This document shows, piece by piece, positions 24,501 through 37,677 of a stretch of 64,000 nucleotides of DNA (position 1 is its first letter; every line of letters starts with the position of its first letter). The position numbers and the translations under genes were made by a program. Source of the DNA: Hymenolepis diminuta (lineage: Eukaryota > Platyhelminthes > Cestoda > Cyclophyllidea > Hymenolepididae); assembly GCA_900708905.1 (NCBI GenBank), contig CAADRB010000004.1, forward strand, positions 4,567,257 to 4,631,256, in the 5' to 3' direction. Below the pieces are notes generated by a model. That model was not told where the DNA came from and made no database searches. It was given only the letters and a program-made list of their open reading frames with translations.

Positions 24501-27500
24501 ATACATTGCTTCGAACTTTCTTCCATTTCCTCAAGTTCCAATCAACGTGTAATTGCATTCATGTTTTAAGTTGTGTTTTTGTACACCGATTTCAATTTCA
24601 CTGAATTTGTTGGAGCTTGGCGGTATTTTTTAGAGCAAACATAAATGTTGCTTCTCAACAATGCGTGAATGTGGAAACGCGGTAATAGATTATTTGGAGA
24701 TTTAGCATTCAATGTTTATTATATATTGTTGCTTCAGAGAGAGTTCTGTGAATTAAACGGAAGTGTTTAAATATTAAAACTCTGAATTCAATTATTATTA
24801 AAGCTTTCATTAAATCTCAGTTAGATTTTTAAACTGAATTTTTAGGTTTTCTCTTGAGCCAAGGATAGTTCTAGTTATGCTTTGGGTTACTTTTTTGCCT
24901 CTTGAGCTCCAGACCTTTGTTATTGAGATATCGTAGATTTGAATTACTTTTCTAGGGAAAGCTCAGTGAATGAGTGGGGGTGAATTACGCGTTTGAGCTG
25001 GTTTTAATACAATTTATTACCTTGTATTCTAAATTTTAATGGCAATTGTTTAAAAGCAAATCCGTACAAATTATTTGGAATTTCTTTCGCCTTAGCGGTT
25101 TTTATAGTTTACAAGCTTTTGGAGGAGAGGACTGATGATAAGTTGTAGAATTTTATCTTCAAATAAATTCTTTTTTACATCTAAATCTTTCTTAGAGAGA
25201 GACCAATGTGCCATTAAAAACACTAATTAAGCTATAGCCCCTTCCAACTGTTCAGACTCAGCTACCACAAAAGTTAATGGGAACAGTCAGTGGCGGAATA
25301 TTTTGTCTATGGGAAGAATGCAGAGGAAGCAGCAACCTTGAATTTATATATCATTGGGGGGATAGATACGTACAATTATGCGAAAAAGTCAATAAACTGG
25401 AAAAATCTTTGAGCGAACCACAATAACATATAACTCAGATGAAACGTAATTTCCCTACATATTATTCATTTTTTTATAGCATTATTTAGTTAATAGAATT
25501 TATTGAAAATACTGCCCTTCCGCTCTAATGAGCCAGGTGAGAATCTACTGTAACCTTAGCGTCGTGTCAGCAGTGACCTTGTCTCATTTCATTAATATGT
25601 TAGAATGCACCTTCATCTTATAGCAGACGGACTACGTACAATATTCCCTCAAATATTTTAAAAAAGCACTTGGCCCCTATGTTTTCTCTTCTATTTAAAT
25701 GTCCTTGAACTTTATAGGGATCCCCAAAACTTATTACTTCATTTCATACCTCTTAATAACCGAAATTAGGTCTTATTACCAATGTCATTATGGGTAACTG
25801 TTAAGAACCCAAAAACTAATCAGGGATTTAGTGTCCATGAATTTTTCCCAACCCTCTCTAGCAACGACAGTGTTTTCTACTCATCTGTGAATTAATAATG
25901 CAGGTAAGTGATCACTCATTACTCTGTCGGAAAGGCGTATCAAAGAAGCCTCTCCTTCCTTCCTAGCTTTTTTAAGAAGCCACATTTCAATGCAGCACTA
26001 TGAGCGAGTAATTGCAGAAAAAGGGAGACCATAGTTTTCAGAGGCTTGTCCGGAATAGCTCTATGTCCACCTATTGTTAACACTCATTCATTTTTTACAG
26101 GAAGTTATTAATTTTAATTACGACTTCCGTTAACATAAGACAACAGGAACTTAAAATATAGATAAATTAGTGAAAGAACCGTCGATATTGGCATGAAATC
26201 TGATTCAAATTATGTCGATCAATTTCGCCATTCATTTGATTCTTGGATTTGGAATACGTTGAAGATTAAATTCGTAACTTGAGGAAATGTTCAAATATTT
26301 ACGTAATGACGTAGTTAAAGTTGGATGTTATTGATCTAGTATGTGTTTCCTAGCTAGGTGACCTCTTGGGATGCACAGTCTCCATTCTTGAAGACCTCCT
26401 TTTGATATTCAAATTCATAGCCTTGGTGATTTTAATTTGCTTCATATGTCTCAAATTATGTGTCGGCTATTTAGATTCGTCTGATACGAATCTCTTTTTA
26501 TTTTCGGTATTAACATACCCTCTTAAACACCTCAATTTTTATCTCTTCCACATCATATAGCATGAGATAATTTCGACGATCTTCACATTGTCTTCCACTG
26601 GATATTTTTTCAAGTTTGTTGTCTGTCTTAAACTTTTATATCCATTAAGTGCGAAATACACTCGAAAGTGTATGGCTTTAAGGTCTTCAATTGGGCCAAA
26701 CACTATATTAATTTCTGAGTTTTCTTGTATGCGAAATTAAAGGTTTCGGGTTCGATGCCTATTGGTGTACATTTGGTGAGCGAACTGGTTAACCACAGTG
26801 GTTAAGTCAAACTAAAAAAGGGAGATGGTACGGAATTTAAGTTTCTCATCCGGTATGTTCCATGAGTGTTTGAGAGCACTTCCTTAAATAGACATAGGAG
26901 TTATTTATACCTTAGCGTGTCACTGATTGGAGATACCATTCTAATAGTGGACGAGTTAGTCATCCTTTTATCCAAATAATCATAAACAAGTCTTTTTTTC
27001 ATGACCAACATTTAATCTCCGGTGTGGGTGTGGCTACTCTAATAACTAGCTGTGTACGGATAGTCTTGCTTGAGTAATGATCGTTTAGCTGAACTTCAAC
27101 CTGTTCTGCTTCTCAGTCTTGTGTCTATTTCAAGAGAAATATTGTTATAGTAGTTGCCAATTCTAAGATTGTAATCAACCATCGTTAATGTAAAAATAAG
27201 TCTTCAAATGAGATTGTTAGCGGGGAGGATTTAATAACTAGTCATCTATAGTGGGAGTTACGGAATGCGTATTTAGATGAAAAGAAAGTCTAATGCATTC
27301 TGATAATCTAGCTATCTAATACCTCGTGAAATTCCATCGTTTTAAGGTTCCTGAAACAGGATTTGTTTTTATTGTGATATCAATCAAGGAGGAATTATTG
27401 ATTTCATAGCTCGGTTGTAGTGAGGAAAACGCTGTTAACTGATCTGTTTAACCGGTAGCAGACCCTCAATAACTGGTATCTATTTCTTATTACACCAAGC

Positions 27501-30500
27501 GCAGTTTATATACCTCAAGATAATTTGAAATTTCAATTTATTTATCTGTGAAAAGCACTCCACATGTTTAATCTTGTACAGAATTCTTTGCGTAAGATAC
27601 AAACTTGCTATAACTAGCTCTATTTACTGTGACCTTACGTCATTAAATCTGCGTTCTCTCCCATTTACCATTAAGTACACAGGTAAATAGCCTGTTATTT
27701 AAATCGTTTGGTTATATATATCCGAAGTGAATTCGAAAAGAGCCTGATTAGGTGTAAAGTGCATCTTTGAGAGCTCGTAACGATATTCGCTCTTGGACTC
27801 ATTTGATATTCCTTTAACTCAATTCTAGAAATATGCAGGAAATTTTTATGGTGTTTTTCTTCTCTTATTCCGTTATTTTTATTTAACTGAGACGAATTAA
27901 TTCCATCGGAAAGGAAAGTGTTAATAGCATTGGGGATATCGCTTTGTAGCAGATATCAATGTCAAATGGTAAAGCGAGATTGGTGAATAGTTTTTTCTTC
28001 AGGGAAATCGCCTTTTGAACACATTTTTTAATTTTTACTCTTCATGAAATGCCCATATTCCCTTGTTTGCTGTTCTTCCCCTAATATTTTGACGGTTTTC
28101 TTTTCAGGTTTCTCAGTTGAGTGTATCTGGTCTTTTGATTTGGAAGTCTCATCGAAAAGGTGATCGCCAAGTACGAATTCTCTTTGTGGCTCCAAACGCC
28201 CATCAATACCGAATTCTAACGGCCCTAGAGGCTCTTCACTTGGGTCTTCCATGCATCCGCAGTGCAGATCCAGAAGCTGCGTTTTCGAATGCGGCATCAA
28301 TTGGAAATAGCTTAGGAGGAGTGCGAAAACCAAATTCTGTAGCAGCTGGTGCTAGAACTACAAGACCTCCAGCTTCAGCAAAATCTACCGGTTCCGCTGC
28401 AAGAGTCCCTTCAGCAATCTCAAAACCAGCATCAGCTAGAAATGCTACAACCGCAGCTCATACTACTGCCAAACTGACTAGATCAGCTCCCAAACCGAAG
28501 GAATCAATGAAATCAACAGGACAAAAGACCAAGACTCCGAAGCCCGAACCGGCAAAAGAAGCACCAAAAGCGGCTGTAAAAGCGGAGAAGAAGGATGAGG
28601 TCGAAGAAAAGGATGAAGTTTTTACACCGGAGGCAGTTCCCGTTCCATCAGGTCAGTTGGATCCTTTTTAAATTGTTGAGATTTGTTTTCGCTACTGGAA
28701 AGAAATTGATACATAATTTCTTGCCGGTCATAGAGTTACGTGTTTTCTTTTAATTTCATTGTGGAGAATGAGTAAGCAGGTAGGCCATTAGGAGGCTTTG
28801 ACATTTAATTCTTAATCACATAATTTCAACCCCTATAAAGATTTGGTTTTCCCGTTCATTTGAAAACTCGAAATACTTCTTCCTATCTGGGCTCGATGTC
28901 TTTAGATTATTCAGCCATCCGGTGATCAGCATCTATGTGTATTAAGTCAGAAGTTAAGAAGTTGATCTTGATTGGCGTACATCCATTAATGTAGGCGCCT
29001 AATCGCATTTCAGTTAATAAGAGGGGTGATGGAATATGAGATTCTCATCAGAGTGGCTCCAAGACTCCTTAAATCAACTGGAATGTTTATCACTTATCTC
29101 GAAGAATTTGGAAACTTTTCACCATTTAACTTCAACTAATGCTTGTTTCAAAAGTAATTTTTTTTAAAATAGGATGAGTCGAGCTAAGTTTCTTAATATA
29201 TTGACAAAAACCACTCGCCTTTAATGAATCGCCTCGAAAAAAACTGGAGTTTAAATGAAGCTCACATTAGTGGAAGGTTCCAGGTTGTATGTCGTACTGG
29301 ACACCTAATTTCAAAGAATGATGGAACTAAACACATTTGCTCTTGACTATGGTAGAAACTTTACAATGTGGAAGATTGATCTATACTACCATTCTCGGAT
29401 TAAGGTAAATCCTCAACGTTTTACTACTGTTTAGAACGTACTCTGATCTCCAATTGCTACGCCACCGACACATTCATTGAAAGTATTATCCCTCTATTTG
29501 TTATAAAGTCGTAATGAGCTAAACTTTGTAAATAGTACACCTTTAAATCGCGATTAAAAATCTTAACCCTTTGTACAAATAAATTATATAACTGGAGCCT
29601 TGAAAAGTTACGCTGGAGTAATTTCTCATAAAACAGTAATTTCTATCGATTTATTGTCTTACTTCCCTCTTTCTTTTTAGCGGAACTCTCACAAACACCC
29701 ACTAGTGAACTCTCACTCGAAGGCACTCCTGCCTCTCCAAACCCGGAGGTTGCTGAAGACTTGAATGGAGGTGATAACGCCTATCTGTCTCTCGTTTCGC
29801 CTGCGAAGTCTCCTTTGAATGAAGAGAAGCCCATTGTTGATGGTGACCAACACGTTCCTGTCGAGGAACCAGAAGTGACCGAATTGCCGTCGGTAACTCC
29901 AGCAGAACCCCTGAATCCTCTAGTGGATTGGGGACGACCTCAAACCATGCCTGCTCCCGTTGGTTAGTTTAGCGTCAGTGTTCAACTTAGTTAATTATTA
30001 TGGTATTTCATCCATCTCAACATTGAATCGTTGAATCAAATTACTGAATTTAGCGTTTTAGTGGCGCTAATAATAGTTCTTTATTTTCTCGTCTAATTTA
30101 GAAGAAACCATTTCTGAATAATAATTGGAATTACTCATTCCAGTTAGTATTAGGTATTGAAAGCGTCTAAGACCATATTTTTTAAAAGATACTATGAGTG
30201 TTCATTTATAAAGATAACATAGATTGCACTATTTGGACAAGTGGATGAGGCATAGTTACAACTGAGGGAAATAGTTTAGAGAAGGGGAAGGGAGATTTGG
30301 TCCATGGGTTTCAAGATTCTTTTCCAGTTCAGAAAAATATGCTGCTTCTGATATGTGGCGCTTCAATCATCCTTAAAATAGCCGGAAATTGAGCACTGGA
30401 AGTCTTTGCTTATCGTTGCGTCTTGTCAATAGTACAAAAGCCTTATTTTCCTTTACCGTGGTTCACACTTCACCGTTTTCGCTCGAATTCCTCTCAGGCA

Positions 30501-33500
30501 AAAGTTTACGCTTTTAGAGACGAGAAGATAGCTATTTCTTGTTTCGAGATTCACAGTTATCTTTTCCACCTACTGTAAGATCTTTATAGCATTAAAAGCT
30601 AAGTGCACAGCCATATAGAAAAAACGGTGCTGTAGACTTTTTGGTCACCTGGGCAGAGCTTAAGCGAAAAATTTTGCATCGAAAACGTGAGTTTGTCAGG
30701 TGACAGAATAGAGATGTTTTTAGCTGTCAATATTGCTTTTGCTAGAAGATTTGAAAAAGCTAATTTTGAAACATTTCTCCAAAGCCTTGGTTTTGACTGG
30801 TATCTTCTTGTCTCTAAGTTCTTCTTGCTTCATATTTTAGAATGTTAGTTTTGGTTAGAGCTTAGTTTAAAAGACTTGGGTGAAAATTGCACCGAGTTTC
30901 TTCATGAAAATTTGGTATTTTTTTGTATTTCGTAGTCACGTATTTAACAAAGCAATTTTAATAGGCTTGGAAGCAGATAGTATTTTATCTCATCTTCGTA
31001 GATACGGAATGATTAACTGGCGTAAAGTGCTGCTTGTTGGGATTTCACATTACAATCAGGTTATTGTTAATATTATCGGTCAAACTTACATTTTTTTAAA
31101 CATGCAAAGGGTTTGAAAACTTGTAACTTTAAAACTCCCCAATGATTGAAGAGGAGGGGATCGTGGATTAGTTGAGACTAAAGATTTACTGAATTTCAAT
31201 TTGTAATTCAGGTTGGATAGTTTTTTACTTAACTGGTATATTTTCAAGTTTCTTGTCCTAATGCACCCCAGTATTCTATTGACATGAATTAATAGAACAG
31301 CTGAATAATCTGTTCACACCATTTCAATCACTTCTTGTTGAAAAATATTGCTGGTTGGTACTGACATCATTTCAAAAAAATAAGCTAAAATAAAGTGGGC
31401 ACAAATAATATTCATGCACTTCGAAAATTTCATTCTTCAAAAGATGTTTCGCTTATTTGAATCACCGCTTTTCATATTTTCTCAATCGGAGCTTTTAGCT
31501 CAGCTCAGTGTACCACTATCGTTTACATTTGATCGGTTAGGTAAGACTATGAACAATTTTCTTTCTCAGCAGCTCGCAGTGGCATGTCCTTCGTTAGGTA
31601 TCCCCCTCAGGTTTAGTCGCAAATATTCATGCCACTGAAAGTTATTAGTTTATATCATCGTATGCTCTCATCGCAGATCTTTTGAGACTCTTCTCATTAA
31701 AGATGGTCTCTAGTCCTGAGGAAGCTTTATGAGCATGATTCTTTAATTACATGAAAAAAGAACTATTTAGCATAATTAGATTGACTCCACCCATGAGCTC
31801 ACGTGATTTGGACCCGGAAACGATTCAGCCGTTCCAATTAACGGACAACCGGCTGACCCTAAGTTAGCAAAATCGTTGAACTCACGGATCTGATACATGC
31901 GCTCTGGTCTAGATTCTGTACTATTTCTGGTTAATCAAATTGGTATTTTATTCTGTTGACGAAAATGCCTTTTGTTTGAGAGCTGCGGTATGTAAAAGTA
32001 GATTTTGAAATTTTCGTTTTAACAGGGTAAATTGATTTACGACGTAAAATGTTGAAAAGGAAGTTGAAAATGGATTTCTGAATTTTGCGAATGACTATAT
32101 TATATTTCATGAATTTGCAGTTATTGTTATTAGTTCCAAGGATCTCGCTAGTTCTAACGACTCTTTCACTTCCGGGTTATGAGATGGAAGGTGAAACCGA
32201 ATTATTGAGAATGGTGATAGCTATCTTGCTCTTTGTTGAAAAAATGAAGCTATCTACGTATTTGAAATACATGGACCGGTTATCACGGCAATTCTTACAA
32301 TTCTGACGTAATGTAGATTAGGACCATGTAGAAGAAGTAAGACTTTAAATCGACTCCGTAGGTGGCGGCGAAAACACCTCAATTTATCAGACTATTGGAG
32401 ACTTTCAATTGTTTTTTTTTCGTAAGACGTCAATCGAAGACGTCTGCACACATCTGGTCGCCTGAGTTGATGGTGCTATCTTTAGCCGATATATTATCGT
32501 TCTGAATCGACGTTTATTGATTGATGCCAACCATAGCTGGCAAATTCGTCTGATGATTATAGCTAACTTGGATACAAAATGGCCTTGGGCACTGCTTGTG
32601 CATGTCATGTGCTCAAATGAGTCAGATGAAATACAGATTGGGGAATTTGCATGCATGCAGATCAGTTAAGCCATGATTTGCTGTTTCTTGTTAAGTTCCT
32701 AGTACTTCAAATGAATGTAAATGATTAAAACTACTTGTGAGTTGAGACGGAGCTTATGGTAAGCACATATACGTAGAGAATTGTAGCAGGAAACAGGGAG
32801 AAAAATGGCGTTTATGTCTTGTGAGGAGGCAGGCGAATTAGCACGTGTGATCTGTAAGAGAATGAAAAAGACTGGCAGTGAAAGAAGGCGCGCTCGTTTT
32901 CTCGCTTGCTGTATTGGGGTAGTGATGACTAACGCTCTCGCTCTTTAGGAGAATGCGCACATTTAAATGCCAAAGAGAGTCATGTCTGCAGGTTAGGCTG
33001 TTGGATTTCGTGTATGAAAGTGTCCATTCGTCTCTTTCGAAGACCTATTTGCATTTAACAAATTTTCATGTCTTGGTGAGAGCTGGCTTCTATCCCCAAT
33101 TGCCACTATCCTTGATTCTAACATCTCTTCCAGCCCCGAAGGAGGATGGCAAATTACTTATGACTCTGTCATTCTATTAAGATAGTATTTCCATTTATAC
33201 ATAATTTGGCTCATGAGGTTTACTAACATGAAGGGAACTGCATCCTGGTTAGAATACATATTGATTTTTTATGTTGCGTGAAATACAACTGTTTAGATAG
33301 ATAAACGAGATACACAAAAGTGTTTCAGAGAAATTTTGTCATGTGGACAGACACTGAATATCTAAATATTACAAATTGGCTACCTAATTATCCAATAACA
33401 TGACATTGAGCGGACTTCATATTCAGATTCGAACATGGGAGAATAGTAATCGAAACACCTCGTACTTGAAGGACAGATCCCGTTTATAGAATTTTTTCAA

Positions 33501-34958
33501 ATTCAACTCAGAGCATCGAAAATATTTGGTTCTGTCTTCCGTCTTAAATACTGTTATAGAGAACCAGGTCTGTAAAAGTCGGTGTCCTGCTATTTTTTGG
33601 TATCTGCTTGGCATATTTTCTCGCCTTTCCCTCCATGCATCTTTAAAACTTAAAAGGCTGTGGATTGAAATTTAAGTGAGAACCTCTCGATTCGAAATTT
33701 TGTGGACTTAATATGATTCTCTTGATCGTCTTTTTTATTCAATCAACTGCTGACACGCTGTTAAGAGTTAAGCATCTATCCTTTCCCTCTAGCTTCAGTG
33801 CTGACATACTAAGTTTTTTCTATGGTTTCCAGCCAACGTAGATCAGATCAACTCAGTACTGACTGTTGATCTAACTCAGTAGTTCATGTTAAACATTTTG
33901 CAATATTATGGTGGACAGTGTCCAAAACTGTCAGTAGTAGTTTTCTTAAAACTGTTCTATCTTATGTAATACTGAAAAAACGGTTTGTTGCTTAGGCCTC
34001 GTAATCCCTGACACATTTGATTGACCGTGACACGATTTACTTTTTATTACGCTTATTCATTTAATTAGAAGTTCAACGCAATCATACTATTTCATCAATT
34101 TAGCGAAGAACACGAAGCCGACTTCAGCTGCAAAAACTGCACCTGGGGCACAATCTCCACCTGAGGGCTATTATGAGGCCTCTGCAAGTGGCACAAGGGG
34201 TTTAATTGACAAGATGACAAAGCACACATTTGTAGACGTCGCTTTTCTACCAGGAGGTGGGGACGTATGTCTTGTAGATGCAGAGTTCTTCAAACGTGTC
34301 TCAGCTCGCTACTACATCGCCACAACTGCCGCACCTACTGCAGATCTGCTCAAGGCTATGGTCGTAGGCAAACAGGCTTCCAGTGGTAAGACCCAACTAC
34401 TTAAATTGTCTGCTAATAGTATATCACTAATAAAATGTAGCTCCATTATTTTGTGCTGATTATTTTTATGCATAATTATATCGCGAAGCATATGCTGTCT
34501 TACTTTATAGCCGCACGATATGGACGCTCTGTTAAAAAAGGTAACTTTTAGCTGTAATGTTTTGTGTGCCGTGATATAACGCATCTTAAATAGCCTTCTA
34601 CTTATTACACTATTAGTAGCGGTATCTTACTTCAACAAGTTACTTCTGCACTAACCTCAGGTTTCCTATTTCAGAGGTTGAACATCTCTCAAGACTGTTT
34701 TACTTTCCTATTACATTGCCTGATGACTTTTATTTTTTAACAGGTGATAGCACGGAAGGTGGAAACCGTGAAGTCTCCCTGATTTTGGCTCGCGACTCTC
34801 CTTGTCTCTTGGAATGGGCGGGATTGAATGAAAAACGTCTGGTGGACGCAAAGATTGACCTCTTGACAGTGGAAGAACGTTCGACTATTCAAGTGATGAC
34901 TGTTGAAGGTGCTGGAAACGGAGATACCTCGTGTCCTGGATTCCGTCTAGACTTCTAA
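17643..34958 (+). CDS. MAP1/Futsch-family microtubule-associated protein (11 exons)
   Basis: MAP1 proteins bind and stabilise microtubules, mainly in neurons, and are cut into heavy and light chains that reassociate (family knowledge). Coding exons: 17643-17727, 17843-17929, 17997-18232, 18276-18507, 19536-19779, 22184-22517, 23333-23500, 28108-28651, 29681-29962, 34104-34385, 34744-34958. All introns are GT-AG, all phases agree, and the total is 2709 bases (902 residues plus stop). The conserved N-terminal heavy-chain domain spans residues 1 to about 500, with IVIVIGG, KGVLLVYSG, CLYIFPEGSGQS, ILHTHWGVENCLGL and YKVGCGSLDFYPL as anchors. A basic Ser/Ala/Lys-rich linker follows (about 515-640), then an acidic Pro-rich stretch with NPLVDWG. 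The light-chain domain is at about 770-902: FVDVAFLPGG, LVDAEFFKRVSARYY, ending CPGFRLDF. It is close in size to vertebrate MAP1S and far shorter than MAP1A/B or Futsch. The first ATG of exon 1 gives the normal start of the conserved domain. AATAAA lies at 35259-35264. Confidence 0.92.
19536..23500 (+). CDS. MAP1-like gene, exons 5-7 (central conserved domain)
   Basis: Residues about 214-462. Exon 5 (19536-19779) has RRPCLYIFPEGSGQSSIFAV and ends in phase 2. Exon 6 (22184-22517) completes the codon and reads IDAILHTHWGVENCLGLTSL, the degenerate metallo-hydrolase-like segment typical of MAP1. Exon 7 (23333-23500) begins VGCGSLDFYPLTP, the counterpart of the VGVGRLDMYVL motif. The 2.4-kb intron after exon 5 and the 815-bp intron after exon 6 hold no exon that I can recognise, and the phases fit without one. 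Confidence 0.88.
23501..28107 (+). other. 4.6-kb intron 7 of the MAP1-like gene
   Basis: AT-rich, without a convincing exon, since the reading phase is already 0 across it. No nested gene, terminal repeat or tandem array was seen. Confidence 0.5.
28108..28651 (+). CDS. MAP1-like gene, exon 8 (end of heavy-chain domain and basic linker)
   Basis: Residues about 463-643. The first third reads SVSGLLIWKS, VRILFVAPNAHQYRILTALE and LGLPC, matching the last conserved block of the MAP1 N-terminal domain. The rest is a low-complexity Ala/Ser/Thr/Lys/Pro linker that turns into alternating Lys and Glu (KAEKKDEVEEKDE), a shortened version of the KKE microtubule-binding region of MAP1B. It ends in phase 1. 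Confidence 0.87.
29681..34958 (+). CDS. MAP1-like gene, exons 9-11 (acidic linker and light chain)
   Basis: Residues about 644-902. Exon 9 (29681-29962) is acidic and Pro/Ser/Glu-rich and ends with NPLVDWGRPQ. Exon 10 (34104-34385) begins with a Lys/Pro/Ala linker and then carries the light-chain start, FVDVAFLPGGGDVCLVDAEF and FKRVSARYY. Exon 11 (34744-34958) finishes the light chain with VSLILARDS, STIQVMTVEG and CPGFRLDF, the counterpart of the CK-E-F end of animal MAP1. The heavy/light cleavage point should lie in the linker before FVDVAF, but no motif marks it. The 4.1-kb intron between exons 9 and 10 is the longest after intron 7. Confidence 0.88.
29963..34103 (+). other. 4.1-kb intron 9 of the MAP1-like gene
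   Basis: Contains a repeat fragment near 30380-30700 that matches 7660-7850. Short open frames at 30880-31116 and 32085-32306 show no family resemblance. A G/C-richer patch at 32760-32950 ending in a CTCTTTAG acceptor-like site does not give a frame that fits the neighbouring exons. Confidence 0.45.
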
Positions 34959-35258
34959 ACTGATTCTGAACGATCCACTAGCAATCCATTTTATGAATTC
35001 TCCTTATCTATCTCTTCCTCCTATATGTCAGTGTGCCGTGTTCTTTCTCATGAATGTGTTTCTCTCTTGCGCTCTGTTGTCATGCATTTCGTATAGCCCA
35101 CCTTGGTTTATCATACACTTGCAGTGTTTCTTAAAGCGCCTTTCGGTTTTATTTTCTTTCCTCATACTCAATCAGACAAATTAATCATGTTCCTGCCGGC
35201 TTTTTTTCTCTAAAAATCTCTTTTTTGTTGATAAATAGGTATTCTTTTTGGCAATTCG

Positions 35259-35264
35259 AATAAA
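35259..35264 (+). terminator. polyadenylation signal of the MAP1-like gene
   Basis: AATAAA about 300 bases after the stop codon, the first canonical signal downstream. A GT-rich stretch (TATGGTCATGTCTTTTGTTG) follows within 30 bases, as expected of a cleavage region. Confidence 0.55.
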
Positions 35265-35720
35265 TGCTATGGTCATGTCTTTTGTTGAACTAGTATGGTC
35301 TGGATTACATGGGCCAACTCTGAAGAGATTAGCAACTGGATATCTTAGCTAAGTCTCTAGCTATTCTATAGGATATGTCATTTCTAATTTCTATCAATCT
35401 CCATTTCGAAAGCAGGTTTGGTGGTGGCAGTACAAGAAGTGCACAGTACTTAACCAATGGAATAGAATTCTAGGGAACTGGAAAAGAATGATTTTAATCC
35501 AAATATAATATATGGAGATGAGGTGGTGCCCTCAGAATGAATGCATAAGATGGGGTTATAAAAGCGGACAAACCTCACGTTATATGGAGCACAGAATGTA
35601 TCCATTGGATACCCTATAAGAATGTGGAAATACGTGGGCATATGAGGATGGATAACGCACACGTAACATTGTTGTGATTTACTCTCCTCTGTCGGATACT
35701 GAAATAGTGTGAGGCCGGAT

Positions 35721-36046
35721 CTATCGGGAGCCACATTGATCGATCAAGATAGGAGTAGGTGGAATAAATCAAGTCACCCATGTCGCCAGATCAGTTCGGA
35801 AGTGGCAGGCAAGTCACGCCAATTTATTAATAAGTAAATTGGGTTTATATACAAAACATTTCTTCGTTAGACATCAGTCGTGTCTCGTTGTCGGAGTCTC
35901 GGCGTGATAATAGACATCTGTTTTGGTATCTATGTACAAAAAAGCAAACACACAGCGGGACCACCTGTGGACACTGTAGTGGAGATCTTATCGTCAGTCA
36001 ATCACTTCTAATCGCCAAGTGTTGATAGACATCTGCTGGCTATAGC
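35721..36046 (-). repeat. third, diverged copy of the 315-bp inverted-repeat sequence
   Basis: Same orientation as the right arm at 16666-16980. It keeps the outer GGCTATAGC, TGTGGACACTGTAGT, the TATA-like TTTATATACAAAACATTTC and GATCAGTTCGGAAGTGGCAGG, with many substitutions and small indels elsewhere. It has no partner in opposite orientation nearby, so it behaves as a solo unit, as solo LTRs do. It lies about 460 bases past the MAP1-like polyadenylation signal. Confidence 0.85.
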
Positions 36047-36064
36047 AGATACTATAATCGACCC

Positions 36065-36209
36065 CTAGATTCCCTAAGACATTGCATTAGTTACAAATAC
36101 GACCCGACAACACCCAAAATAAAACGTGACGCACGCTTTCGTATCGATTGGCCTACTTATATTATGCGTCACTTACAATTGTAACGGGAATAGATTCGTT
36201 CGAATAAAA
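36065..36209 (+). repeat. dispersed repeat, copy B
   Basis: Matches the minus strand of 12662-12812 (shared TAGATTCCCTAAGACATTGCA and TATATTATGCG). It begins within 20 bases of the end of the solo inverted-repeat copy. Either both belong to one larger element, or one landed beside the other. No coding potential. Confidence 0.6.
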
Positions 36210-37677
36210 GAGAATTAAAGAAGCAACAATTAAGAGGTGGAAAATAAAGAATATTGCATATAAGAATTATTTTTTTATATACTGCAAACATAGTCACATG
36301 AAAGGTAACGAATAAAATCCACTCCGTCAATAAATGAAATTAATACATAATAAACACGGAGAAAAACAGCGTTGATGAGACCAAAATAGAGGGAGAACAA
36401 TAAGATACAAAGAATTTGAATTTCATTTAGCTCACTTCAAAGGGATACACATTAAAAGCTTATATCAGACGACTACACTAGCTACAGCTTCTTTCCCTTT
36501 ATGTGACGTTATGCAGTATTTATAATGAGATCATTGAAATTCCTATCTGCCCGAATCTTTGTTCCGGAAAGGTCTGCAAAATTCAGTAGTGACGCTTCTA
36601 ATAATACGAGGAAATCAGGCATTATACAGGGAATAATAACACAACCAAACTCAAAGATCGTATAGTGGCATAATTCACTACAATTAATTTATTTCCATCA
36701 AGAGAATGTGGTATCATAATTTTCTGATGAATTTTCTTAATCAAATAAATTTCTTTAATTATAAATATGAATAATGTCCTGCTTAAATATGCATTCTTTG
36801 CTACTATTGAGACTAGGAAGCACTAATTCTATATGTATACATATGTATTGCATAAGTATCTGAAGAACAGTGCAATGTTAAAATCTTGTTATGTCTTACC
36901 ATGCTGCTAAATGAAGCAAAATATATGCCAAAAGCAAGTTTCTATTTTAACCAACTTATTGCTCTGTAACTTTGAAGACGCATCACTACCCAATCTCTCA
37001 GAACTTGGAATATTTAGGTGTATGCCTTCATGTATTCTCTTATATATTCGGATTTGTAAAGTATCAGATTGTTGAGATGCGAATAAAACCAGTTCTGGCC
37101 TTTGAAAACTAAAAATGGTGGAATATCCGACCTATCTTAAAACAATGCTCTCAAAATTTCCTGCGGCATAATGCTTCAATGCAAAGGAGCCAAAAAATCA
37201 TTACAAGATCCTTATTAAAATCAAAGTTCATCTAAGGAAATTTCAAAACTTTACATTCTCTTCTCTATTTCTATCGAAAAGTATATTCACCTCTCCCTGT
37301 CGGATATACATCTTTGAAACAACATTTTGAAGAAATTGACTGACCGTAATTTTAACTTGGCAATTTTCTATGCTAGAAGATTGATATATTTTGATTCTAA
37401 GTCATAATGAATTAAGTCGTTCGACAATACTAATTGCAATGGTGCAATGGAGAAAAAAACTGAAAAGGAGAAATGACGCAATTGCTCACGTATCTTCATT
37501 TCCTACCGCTACATAATAATTTTGATTTGTCAAACAAACAGCTTCTTTAATATCATAAATTACATTTTAAAGAAATGTATTGAATGGCTTCAATTAAGAT
37601 AAAATTCATAATAGAACGAAAACTAACTCAATATTGAAAGGCGGAAAGTGCGAAATAATAAGTCCGACGAAGTAGGA
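36210..37677. other. intergenic between MAP1-like and HAUS8-like genes
   Basis: AT-rich; no gene recognised. The last 150 bases before the next ATG contain no clear TATA box. Confidence 0.5.

Noticed and set aside
31414..31638. extra exon in intron 9 of the MAP1-like gene
   Set aside because: Exons 9 and 10 already join in phase, and the frame has no MAP1 resemblance.
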